Assembly: GCA_044370655.1 (NCBI GenBank)
Contig: JBILVD010000033.1
Span: forward strand, 1 to 12,911
Source: CAZFPN01 sp044370655
GTDB lineage: Bacteria > Pseudomonadota > Alphaproteobacteria > Rickettsiales > Deianiraeaceae
DNA length: 12,911 nucleotides
Direction: 5' to 3'
Shown: positions 8,315 to 12,911 of the stretch, in pieces
Layout: the number at the start of each line of letters is the position of its first letter
How positions within the stretch are numbered: position 1 is the first letter of the stretch
Made by a program: the position numbers and the translations under genes
The notes under the pieces: generated by a model
What the model saw: the letters and a program-made list of their open reading frames with translations, nothing else
Database searches by the model: none
Told to the model about the DNA's origin: nothing

Positions 8315-8611
8315 TTATAATGTTTTAATAGCAAGAACATCACTTTCTTTTAAAATGATGTAGTCTTCGCCTTGAATTTTAACTTCAGTGCCTCCCCATT
8401 TAGCAAACAGGATTACATCCCCTTCTTTTACATTCATTGGAATAAGCTTACCATCATTGTTTAAAGCTCCCGCTCCAACAGCAACAACTTTACCTTCAGA
8501 AGGCTTCTCTTTAGCGGAATCAGGTATGATAATACCTCCTTTTGTTTTTGTTTCCGCTTCCAATCTTTTTACAATTATTCTATCACCAAGTGGTTTTAAG
8601 TTTATTGTCAT
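8315..8611 (-). CDS. groES: co-chaperonin GroES (Hsp10)
   Basis: Seven-subunit lid that closes the GroEL chamber. The 98 residues are normal length. LKPLGDRIIVKR (5-16) is the core strand, the mobile loop that docks on GroEL spans about 17-34 with TKGGIIIPDSAKEK, and WGGTEVKIQGEDYIIL lies in the C-terminal barrel. It is the first gene of the groES-groEL(-mnmA) unit. The 90 bases before it separate it from the restriction endonuclease gene on the same strand, and the 80-bp repeat reaches to within 60 bases of its start codon. Confidence 0.99.
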   Translation of the reverse strand: MTINLKPLGDRIIVKRLEAETKTKGGIIIPDSAKEKPSEGKVVAVGAGALNNDGKLIPMNVKEGDVILFAKWGGTEVKIQGEDYIILKESDVLAIKTL

Positions 8612-8648
8612 AGTAATTTTATTAATATATATTGTATTTTCAAAAGAA

Positions 8649-8677
8649 GATATAATTTTTAAAAAATGTTTTTCAAG
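8649..8677 (-). promoter_or_regulatory. candidate groES promoter, heat-shock-like -35 inside the repeat
   Basis: On the minus strand CTTGAAA (8677-8671) matches the -35 consensus of the heat-shock sigma factor RpoH (CTTGAAA). TATATC (8654-8649) lies 16 bases further. The -10 lacks the C-rich RpoH consensus, so a housekeeping reading (TTGAAA, 16 bases, TATATC) is equally possible. The -35 lies within the 80-bp direct repeat bracketing the restriction-modification genes, while the -10 lies outside it. Confidence 0.45.
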
Positions 8678-8748
8678 AGATATTTTAAAAAAGTTGAAAA
8701 ATTATTTAAGAAACCTGATTTGCAAGTTTAAATTAAATAACAATTCAC
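8669..8748. repeat. 80-bp direct repeat, copy next to groES
   Basis: Same orientation as 10645-10724, 75 of 80 positions identical with no gaps. It covers the last 14 sense codons and stop of the endonuclease gene (8702-8746), two more bases, and the 33 bases after the stop. Those 33 bases form an 8-base inverted repeat, TTTTTCAA (8669-8676) and TTGAAAAA (8694-8701), separated by 17 bases. Similarity ceases abruptly at both ends. Together the two copies bracket the methyltransferase and endonuclease genes. Confidence 0.9.
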
Positions 8749-9763
8749 CACCTTCCTGATATAAAACACCATAATTATGCCTTCCTGTGCTTGCACTCTC
8801 AAATTTTGTATTTTCAAATAAATAAGAAAGGAATTCATCTCTGTTGTATAAGTGATAGCAAATTATATCTCCATCGCTTTTAACAACAATATATCCGTGT
8901 GCTTTTGAAAACCCATCCCATATCTTACTTGGCACCATTCCTAGTGCAGTTGATTGTAAAAATTGCTTTACTTTAAATTCATAATCAGAAAGAGAAAGTT
9001 CATATTTTGAAAATAAATCTTTATTCAAACTTAATAGATTTGTTAAATCGGCAATCTTGTTTGCCTTCCCACTAAAAAAATCAATCAACATTTCTGCGAT
9101 AATTTTAGGAAAAGCTGTATCTATCTTTTTTAAATTAGATTCAAATGAAGAGCTTAGCATTTTGTAAAATTTTATTTTACCTCCTAATAATTCAATTTGC
9201 TTTATTCTATCCTGCACTTTTGAACGAGTTTCAATCTTATTTATACCTTCAATATAATTATATTCTAAATTCTCTATTTTAAAGACAAAGTTTGTTGTTT
9301 GACCAGCATTTAAAAGCGTTGAAGCACCACCAACCATTGATTTGATAGAAAACCCAAATGGTATTACTATATTTGCAATTGTATCAAATATCTCAGCTTC
9401 AATATCAGCTTTTTGGTAAGAGTTTGCTTTAATTTTATTACACAATAATTCTTTCATTATTTTTTCCGCCTCTTCAATTTCAAAAGTCGTATTTGTTGCA
9501 GATAAAATTTTATCAAATATTAGCTTTGTTTTTAATGCTAAATTTTGGTCGTCAAAACATTTTAATACTTCGTTTTTAGAATTAATAATTTTAATACCCT
9601 TTCCCGTAATATCAAAAGTTACATCTTCTTTAAAAACCCTTTGAAAGATAAAAAATTTATCTTTTACAATATTCAGCTCCTTGTCCGCTATATAAACTTT
9701 TTTCTCATCTAATATCTTTAAAAATGTATAAAATTCGCACCACTCACCTTTATTTGCTCTCAT
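8702..9763 (-). CDS. HpaII-family type II restriction endonuclease, predicted target CCGG
   Basis: Predicted to cut unmethylated CCGG DNA. The 353 residues are near the roughly 358 of HpaII. The N-terminal NKGEW (4-8) and the central GFSIKS (137-142) followed by TLLNAGQTTNF (149-159) are the conserved blocks I associate with this family. The acidic run ADIEAEIFD (119-127) and the GFSIKS Lys141 are plausible parts of the nuclease centre, but assignment of catalytic residues is inference. The ATG at 9763 lies inside the methyltransferase gene (14-base overlap, different frame), typical of coupled modules where methylation is made first. The last 14 codons are duplicated at 10678-10722. The frame is intact with no stops, so it is probably active. 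Confidence 0.87.
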   Translation of the reverse strand: MRANKGEWCEFYTFLKILDEKKVYIADKELNIVKDKFFIFQRVFKEDVTFDITGKGIKIINSKNEVLKCFDDQNLALKTKLIFDKILSATNTTFEIEEAEKIMKELLCNKIKANSYQKADIEAEIFDTIANIVIPFGFSIKSMVGGASTLLNAGQTTNFVFKIENLEYNYIEGINKIETRSKVQDRIKQIELLGGKIKFYKMLSSSFESNLKKIDTAFPKIIAEMLIDFFSGKANKIADLTNLLSLNKDLFSKYELSLSDYEFKVKQFLQSTALGMVPSKIWDGFSKAHGYIVVKSDGDIICYHLYNRDEFLSYLFENTKFESASTGRHNYGVLYQEGGELLFNLNLQIRFLK

Positions 9764-10601
9764 AATATTGTAAAATTTTTTCAGCTACATTTTGCACAAC
9801 AGGTATTGCAACGGAATTTCCAAGTTGCTTCATTGCTTGCGTCTCCGATGTAGGAAAGGTAAAATATTCTGGGAAGCCTTGCATTTTTAAACCTTCTTTA
9901 AAACTAATTCTTTTTACTTCCCCATCTACCATATAAGAATCCCAGTTTCTTCTATCTGTAATCTCGGAACCCCTTCCCCCAACTCTTAAAGTGTACCCCA
10001 CTTTTTTGTTGCAATTGCCACCAAGTATATCAGACATTGTTTTTTGAAGAGGGATGGAATTTGGAAATAAAAAATTCTGACTTAAATCATCTTTAAAGCC
10101 AACCATAAAAAGTCTAGGTCTATTTTGAGGCAATCCAAAATCTGAGGCTTTTAATATTTTATAGTAAAAACTATAGCCCAAATCTTTTATTGTCTCCTCT
10201 ATTTTTTTAAATGTTTTTCCGTCATCATGTTTTAGTAAATGGGATACATTTTCTAATAGAATTGCCTTTGGTTTTTTTGCATCTATAATTCTTGCAATTT
10301 CAAAAAAAAGTGTTCCTCTTATATCTTCAAATCCCTTTTTAAACCCTGCTTGAGAAAATGGCTGACAAGGAAATCCAGCACATAAAACATCGTGATTTGG
10401 GATATTTTCACTCCCTACATTTTTTATATCTTCTGCAAAAATACTCTCGTCTATTTTGTGATTTGCAATGTAAGTTTGTCTTGCAAATTTATCAATTTCG
10501 CAGGCAAAAACACATTCCCCACCTAGGTTTTTTAAGGCAATATGAAAGCCACCAATTCCTGCAAATAAGTCAATAAATGTAAAAGATTTTCCACTTTGCA
10601 T
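9750..10601 (-). CDS. C5 cytosine DNA methyltransferase, predicted CCGG specificity
   Basis: Transfers a methyl group from S-adenosylmethionine to carbon 5 of cytosine, protecting host DNA from the partner nuclease. Numbered from the ATG at 10601 (283 residues): motif I DLFAGIGGF (11-19), catalytic motif IV GFPCQPFSQ with Cys79 (76-84), motif VI ENVSHL (117-122), motif VIII QNRPRLFMVGF (159-169), recognition region with TLRVGGRGS (204-212) and DRRNWDSYMVDGE (216-228), and motif X GNSVAIP (261-267). CCGG specificity is inferred from the HpaII-like partner. The start at 10601 is preferred because the frame upstream to a TTG at 10652 runs through the repeat and a candidate -35, and adds a non-conserved Phe/Ile/Lys stretch. 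It is somewhat short for the class, which mainly reflects a compact recognition domain. Confidence 0.96.
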   Translation of the reverse strand: MQSGKSFTFIDLFAGIGGFHIALKNLGGECVFACEIDKFARQTYIANHKIDESIFAEDIKNVGSENIPNHDVLCAGFPCQPFSQAGFKKGFEDIRGTLFFEIARIIDAKKPKAILLENVSHLLKHDDGKTFKKIEETIKDLGYSFYYKILKASDFGLPQNRPRLFMVGFKDDLSQNFLFPNSIPLQKTMSDILGGNCNKKVGYTLRVGGRGSEITDRRNWDSYMVDGEVKRISFKEGLKMQGFPEYFTFPTSETQAMKQLGNSVAIPVVQNVAEKILQYYESK

Positions 10602-10626
10602 TTTTAAAAATATTGTTATAGTTAAG

Positions 10627-10653
10627 TTTATAAAGTGAAAAACCTTTTTCAAG
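10627..10653 (-). promoter_or_regulatory. possible promoter of the restriction-modification operon, using the repeated CTTGAAA
   Basis: The outer repeat carries the same CTTGAAA (10653-10647) as the groES promoter. TATAAA (10632-10627) follows after 14 bases, short for a housekeeping promoter but within range for RpoH-type spacing. A second -10-like TATAAC lies at 10620-10615 without a matching -35. Weak evidence on its own. Confidence 0.3.
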
Positions 10654-10724
10654 GGATATTTTAAAAAAGTTGAAAAATTATTTAAGAAACCTGATTTGTA
10701 ATTTTAAATTAAACAATAATTCAC
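10645..10724. repeat. 80-bp direct repeat, copy upstream of the methyltransferase gene
   Basis: Partner of 8669-8748. The five differences are at offsets 10, 55, 58, 70 and 73. Four of them fall in the stretch that encodes the endonuclease C-terminus in the other copy, and one falls in the 33 bases after the stop. The inverted repeat TTTTTCAA...TTGAAAAA is retained (10645-10652 and 10670-10677). Confidence 0.9.
10678..10722 (-). pseudogene. remnant 3' end of a second HpaII-type endonuclease gene
   Basis: Read on the minus strand these bases encode ELLFNLKLQIRFLK and a TAA stop. The intact endonuclease ends ELLFNLNLQIRFLK. The four base differences are all at third codon positions; three are silent and one changes Asn to Lys. 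Upstream of the Glu codon the same frame stays open to about 10840 but shows no similarity to the endonuclease, so only the tail survives. The pattern suggests the two copies diverged while both were coding. Confidence 0.6.
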
Positions 10725-10812
10725 TTAGTTTATTTACCCCACAAGCTATTTTTTGAAAATTGATGTATTTATGTTTAAATTGTGCAAGAAATTGTGCAAA
10801 AAATAAGAGTTT

Positions 10813-10841
10813 AAATATATCCCTATTTAGGAAATATATTT
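10813..10841 (-). terminator. candidate terminator of the small secreted protein gene
   Basis: On the minus strand AAATATAT (10841-10834) pairs with ATATATTT (10820-10813), with an inner CCT/AGG stem and an AAAT loop after one bulge. The hairpin starts inside the TAA stop codon of the gene and is followed 7-8 bases later by a TTATTTTTT run. Stability is modest because the outer stem is all A/T. Confidence 0.4.
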
Positions 10842-11049
10842 ATTTTGTTTTTTTCATATCTTTTTTACTTTCCGCTGTTGCAGGCTGTTGCATTTGTCCT
10901 TCTTGCTTAATTTTCGTGCCATCTTTCATCATTTTTTGTTCTTCCATTTTTTTACTATCGTGCTTCTTGTGATTATTTGCAAAAGAAACATTGAATAGCA
11001 ATGCGGAAGAAAGGCAAAGGATTGCCAAATTTGTTTTTTTTAAAGACAT
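10840..11049 (-). CDS. small secreted Lys/Met/Gln-rich protein, function unknown
   Basis: A 69-residue frame with a convincing signal peptide: KK near the start, a hydrophobic core (LAILCLSSALLFNV) and a cleavage-like SFA/NN near residue 25. The mature 44 residues have no Trp, Tyr or Phe and are rich in Lys, Met, Gln, Glu and Asp (KKMEEQKMMKDG, EGQMQQ), with a His/Lys patch (NHKKHDSKK) just after the cleavage site. It is therefore likely unstructured in the periplasm or secreted. Met/His richness would allow metal (copper) contact, but nothing proves it. The start ATG (11047-11049) is the only one placing the signal correctly. No family is recognised. Confidence 0.6.
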   Translation of the reverse strand: MSLKKTNLAILCLSSALLFNVSFANNHKKHDSKKMEEQKMMKDGTKIKQEGQMQQPATAESKKDMKKTK

Positions 11050-11115
11050 AATAAAAATATACTTTTAATAAATTTGGATAAATAAAATTCTTTGAAAATT
11101 TTAAATTAGAAAAGT

Positions 11116-11139
11116 TTTTTCCAACTATTTTTCCAACTA
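11116..11139. repeat. 12-bp perfect tandem repeat, two copies
   Basis: TTTTTCCAACTA occurs at 11116-11127 and again immediately at 11128-11139. Its core TCCAACT recurs inverted as AGTTGGA near 11258. It sits 70-90 bases upstream of the small secreted protein gene, so it could be a paired regulator site; no function is shown. Confidence 0.6.
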
Positions 11140-11279
11140 ATAAAAATTTAATTAAAAATTTTTAATTTACAAGTTTTTTTATAATATTTAAAAAATAAAA
11201 ATATGTAAAAAGTGCAATAATCAAATAAAAGTTAGAGATTTACTTAAAATATTGCAAGTTGGAGGAATGATTTTAAAGA

Positions 11280-11339
11280 TAAAAAAACCTTAAGCATTCA
11301 AAAAAATAAATTCATACTGTCTGAATAGATTTATTTGAA
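11280..11339 (-). terminator. terminator of the ManC-like gene
   Basis: On the minus strand, just after the stop, TTCAAATAAAT...ATTCA (from 11339) pairs with TGAAT...ATTTTTTTGAA (to 11297), giving an 18-base stem with three mismatches and a 7-base loop. A run of seven T (complement of 11287-11281) follows about 10 bases later. Good hairpin, slightly displaced T-run. Confidence 0.5.
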
Positions 11340-11348
11340 AGTGTAAAT

Positions 11349-12557
11349 TTAACAATCCGCCCCATCGTAAAAATCACAAATATTTTCATCAATTTCTTCT
11401 TCTGCCGAGTTTCCAATTTGCGTTTCTATAACCTCTAATGGAGAATCGGACTCATTTAAAATAATTTGACTTTTACCAAAGGGAACTAAAATACCTTGCC
11501 CTTTTGTTAAAATTGTCATTTCGTTTTGATGAGTGATTTTTGCAATACCGCTAACTACAACCCAATAATCCTTTGTTTTTAAACGGGGCTTCATTGTAAA
11601 GCTTTCAAAAGGTTTAACAAAAATACGTTTTACCTTGTGGTTTTTTCCTTCAAAAATTGTTTCATAAAAACCCCAAGATTGAGAAAAAAAGGTTCCATTC
11701 TTCGAAACCTCCCCATCATTTAAAAATTTATCGTCTAAGGCAAAATCATCTAATAAATAAGATTTAAATGATATGATATCTGCCATATTTGTCCACGGAG
11801 AGAGCATTTTAAAACAGGATATATTTTTTGTTTTTTCAAGAACGGCAACCTCAAAAGATATTTTTTTTACATCTTGCACGCCATCTCTTTGTAAAGTTAA
11901 AACTCGCTTCCCAACCGCTCTAGATAATGCAAGTGAAGACTGATGCAAGATTTCTTGACAATGAACCGAAAATTCATGCAATATGGTTTTTACAGATGAA
12001 AGGATAACTCCAGAATGCCATAGATAGTTTTCTTTTTCAAAAAGCTCAATTGCCATTTTTTTATTTGGTTTTTCTACAAAGTGATGTAAGTTACAGTTAA
12101 TATAACCATACTCCGTTGAAGGTAAGGTGGGCTTACTTCCAAATAAAGTTATGCTAGAGGAGTTAACTTCCAAAGCGTTTTGAATTGACTTTAAGAACAA
12201 ATCTTGAGACAAAATTAGGTTGTTTATAGGTATAACAAGTAGTTTTACATCTTCACCTAAAGAAGCTTTTGCCCAAAGGCTACACAAAGCTAAAGAAAAA
12301 GCCGTCCCACTCGCTTCAGTTTCAAAAAAAATGGAGGAATAGATAGGGGCTTCATTTAATATACAATTCTGATGTAACTTATTTCCAAAAATTATTGGAG
12401 GCAAAAAATTACCATCATATATTAACTTTAGTGATTTTACAAACAGAGATTCTCCATCTTGTAATTTTAAAAATTGCTTCGGTAACAAACGTTTAGAAGT
12501 CACCGAATGAGGGGCATTAAAGCCACCACATAGTATTATAGGAAGTATAACCTTCAT
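11349..12557 (-). CDS. degenerate mannose-1-phosphate guanylyltransferase/mannose-6-phosphate isomerase (ManC/AlgA type II)
   Basis: The 402 residues cover both domains of the bifunctional enzyme that makes GDP-mannose for surface polysaccharides. Recognisable blocks are PIILCGG (6-12), LPKQFLKL (25-32), the PTLPSTEYGYI segment (143-153), FVEKP (160-164), YLWHSGV (178-184), AVLEKT (238-243), then WGFYET (295-300), VKRIFVKP (309-316) and YWVVVSGIAKIT (331-342) of the isomerase cupin. Key residues are gone: the nucleotide-binding GSGTRLWPLSR is FNAPHSVTSKR (13-23), RNTAPA is replaced by SGTAFS (83-88), PADH is PINN (110-113), the metal-binding QMHHHRAEHW is KPRLKTKDYW (323-332), and the later His of PxGxxH is Gln363. 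Lys27 is kept. The frame is intact, so this is either an early pseudogene or a pseudoenzyme with another role. The ATG at 12557 is used; the upstream TTG extension is non-conserved. Confidence 0.85.
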   Translation of the reverse strand: MKVILPIILCGGFNAPHSVTSKRLLPKQFLKLQDGESLFVKSLKLIYDGNFLPPIIFGNKLHQNCILNEAPIYSSIFFETEASGTAFSLALCSLWAKASLGEDVKLLVIPINNLILSQDLFLKSIQNALEVNSSSITLFGSKPTLPSTEYGYINCNLHHFVEKPNKKMAIELFEKENYLWHSGVILSSVKTILHEFSVHCQEILHQSSLALSRAVGKRVLTLQRDGVQDVKKISFEVAVLEKTKNISCFKMLSPWTNMADIISFKSYLLDDFALDDKFLNDGEVSKNGTFFSQSWGFYETIFEGKNHKVKRIFVKPFESFTMKPRLKTKDYWVVVSGIAKITHQNEMTILTKGQGILVPFGKSQIILNESDSPLEVIETQIGNSAEEEIDENICDFYDGADC

Positions 12558-12574
12558 AAAAATTAAGTAAATAA

Positions 12575-12590
12575 TTCTTATTAATAAGAA
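12575..12590. promoter_or_regulatory. 16-bp perfect palindrome upstream of the ManC-like gene
   Basis: TTCTTATTAATAAGAA reads identically on both strands and lies 17 bases before the ATG at 12557. A TTGACT (minus strand, 12614-12609) lies 18 bases further upstream, though no good -10 at normal spacing follows. Position and symmetry suit an operator for a dimeric regulator, or chance in AT-rich DNA. Confidence 0.35.
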
Positions 12591-12757
12591 GTCTTGAAAA
12601 ATTTTAAAAGTCAATACTTAAAATTTAAAAAATCAACTTAATTTCATTTTAATTTAAAATTACATTAATTTTACAAAGAAAAACTTAAAATTATAAATTA
12701 TATAATTAATTCAAATCTTGAAAATGCCTCTTACCTAAAACCGCCCCTTATATCAAC
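12591..12757. other. AT-rich intergenic stretch, no gene seen
   Basis: Between the palindrome and the stop of the last gene I see only A/T-rich DNA with a 12-bp palindrome AATTATATAATT near 12700 and a short G/C-richer patch around 12739-12749. No hairpin with a T-run was found for the terminal gene. Confidence 0.35.
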
Positions 12758-12910
12758 CTAAACATCAAAAAAGTTATTACAAAAAGAGTGAATCATTTCT
12801 TCATTTTGATTTTTTTCTGCCCTTGAAATCATCAGTTTCATTTCTATTTTTACGCTTTCTAGAAACTCATCGCTACTGCTTATAAAGATATAATATGCAT
12901 CATCTTCAGT
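12758..12910 (-). CDS. 3' end of an unrecognised gene (partial, runs off the window)
   Basis: On the minus strand one frame is open from the window edge to TAG at 12760-12758, giving 50 residues with good protein-like composition: acidic start (TEDDAYYIFISSSDEFLES), a charged amphipathic helix (VKIEMKLMISRAEKNQNEEM), and the end NNFFDV. The G/C-richer codons contrast with the spacer that follows. No family is recognised; upstream sequence is needed. Confidence 0.6.
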   Translation of the reverse strand, partial: TEDDAYYIFISSSDEFLESVKIEMKLMISRAEKNQNEEMIHSFCNNFFDV

Positions 12911-12911
12911 T

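Larger units (their letters stand above)
8669..10724 (-). other. repeat-bracketed type II restriction-modification module
   Basis: A methyltransferase and endonuclease gene, transcribed in that order on the minus strand and overlapping by 14 bases, are enclosed by 80-bp direct repeats. There are no transposase, integrase or terminal inverted repeats. Restriction-modification units inserted with long target duplications are documented in other bacteria. Here the repeats include the end of the endonuclease reading frame, so either a duplication on insertion or the collapse of two tandem modules would explain the structure. Recombination between the repeats would remove the methyltransferase and nearly all the endonuclease gene in one step. 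Confidence 0.65.
11050..11348. other. AT-rich spacer with repeats, palindrome and a terminator
   Basis: About 300 bases with no convincing gene. It holds, left to right, the upstream region of the small secreted protein gene, a perfect 12-bp tandem repeat (11116-11139), a perfect 18-bp A/T palindrome AATTAAAAATTTTTAATT (11150-11167), and the hairpin that probably ends the ManC-like gene. A 29-codon frame with a CKKC motif (11204-11293) lacks a start codon and is not called as a gene. Confidence 0.5.

Noticed and set aside
8612..8701. CIRCE-type operator upstream of groES
   Set aside because: Neither TTAGCACTC nor GAGTGCTAA is present, so HrcA control is not supported.
8388..8759. A 123-codon plus-strand open frame across groES and its promoter
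   Set aside because: It is antisense to groES and runs on through the promoter and into the 3' end of the endonuclease gene; its residues follow from complementary codons.
10602..10652. N-terminal extension of the methyltransferase to a TTG at 10652
   Set aside because: The extra 17 residues are not part of the methyltransferase fold, and the TTG falls within the repeat and the candidate -35. The ATG at 10601 places motif I at the usual distance.
11204..11293. A 29-codon plus-strand frame with CKKC followed by a helix-like segment
   Set aside because: It looked like a tiny zinc-ribbon protein, but there is no ATG, GTG or TTG before the cysteines (the overlapping ATG is followed at once by TAA in its own frame).
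11260..11293. GGAGG followed by ATG, the only strong Shine-Dalgarno-like string in the window
   Set aside because: The spacing is one base and the frame encodes only eight residues; treated as chance.
12558..12614. N-terminal extension of the ManC-like protein to 12614
   Set aside because: The canonical family start (MKVILPIILCGG) is at 12557; the extension crosses the palindrome and is Ile/Phe-rich non-coding-like sequence.

Overview
The window is AT-rich (roughly 30% G+C by eye) and reads as chromosomal DNA of an alphaproteobacterium with a reduced, Rickettsiales- or Holosporales-like genome. The clues are the GroEL/GroES sequences, a short LptE-type lipoprotein, gshB, compact gene pairs and start codons without a Shine-Dalgarno sequence. 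The genus cannot be named from the sequence alone.

Layout. Positions 1-298 hold what may be the 3' end of an upstream gene and a promoter for a small outer-membrane beta-barrel protein (299-886, +). A hairpin at 905-938 separates it from a convergent minus-strand run, gshB -> lptE-like -> priA (4479 down to 957), tightly packed with an ATGA overlap and a 5-base gap. A divergent promoter region (4480-4606) also serves a shortened mrp/apbC gene (4607-5518, +). Convergent to it is groES-groEL-mnmA (8611 down to 5563, minus), whose short gaps suggest one transcript.

Upstream of groES lies a type II restriction-modification module: a C5 cytosine methyltransferase (10601-9750) overlapping by 14 bases an HpaII-family endonuclease (9763-8702), with CCGG as the predicted target. 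The pair is bracketed by 80-bp direct repeats (75/80 identical, 8669-8748 and 10645-10724). Each repeat carries the last 14 codons and stop of the endonuclease gene plus the same 33 bases after it. The outer copy is therefore a fossil 3' end of a second endonuclease gene, and the inner copy supplies the candidate -35 element of the groES promoter. I could find no CCGG in the window, while other CCGN and NCGG tetramers are common, which fits long-term CCGG restriction.

Beyond the module are a small secreted Lys/Met-rich protein (11049-10840, minus), an AT-rich spacer with repeats and a terminator, and a ManC/AlgA-type mannose-1-phosphate guanylyltransferase/mannose-6-phosphate isomerase homologue (12557-11349, minus). 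That protein is full length but has lost the signature residues of both active sites. The window ends with the 3' end of an unrecognised gene (12910-12758, minus).

The items most worth a second look are the repeat-bracketed R-M module at the groE promoter, the absence of CCGG, the ManC-like pseudoenzyme, and the Mrp protein without its C-terminal CxxC motif.
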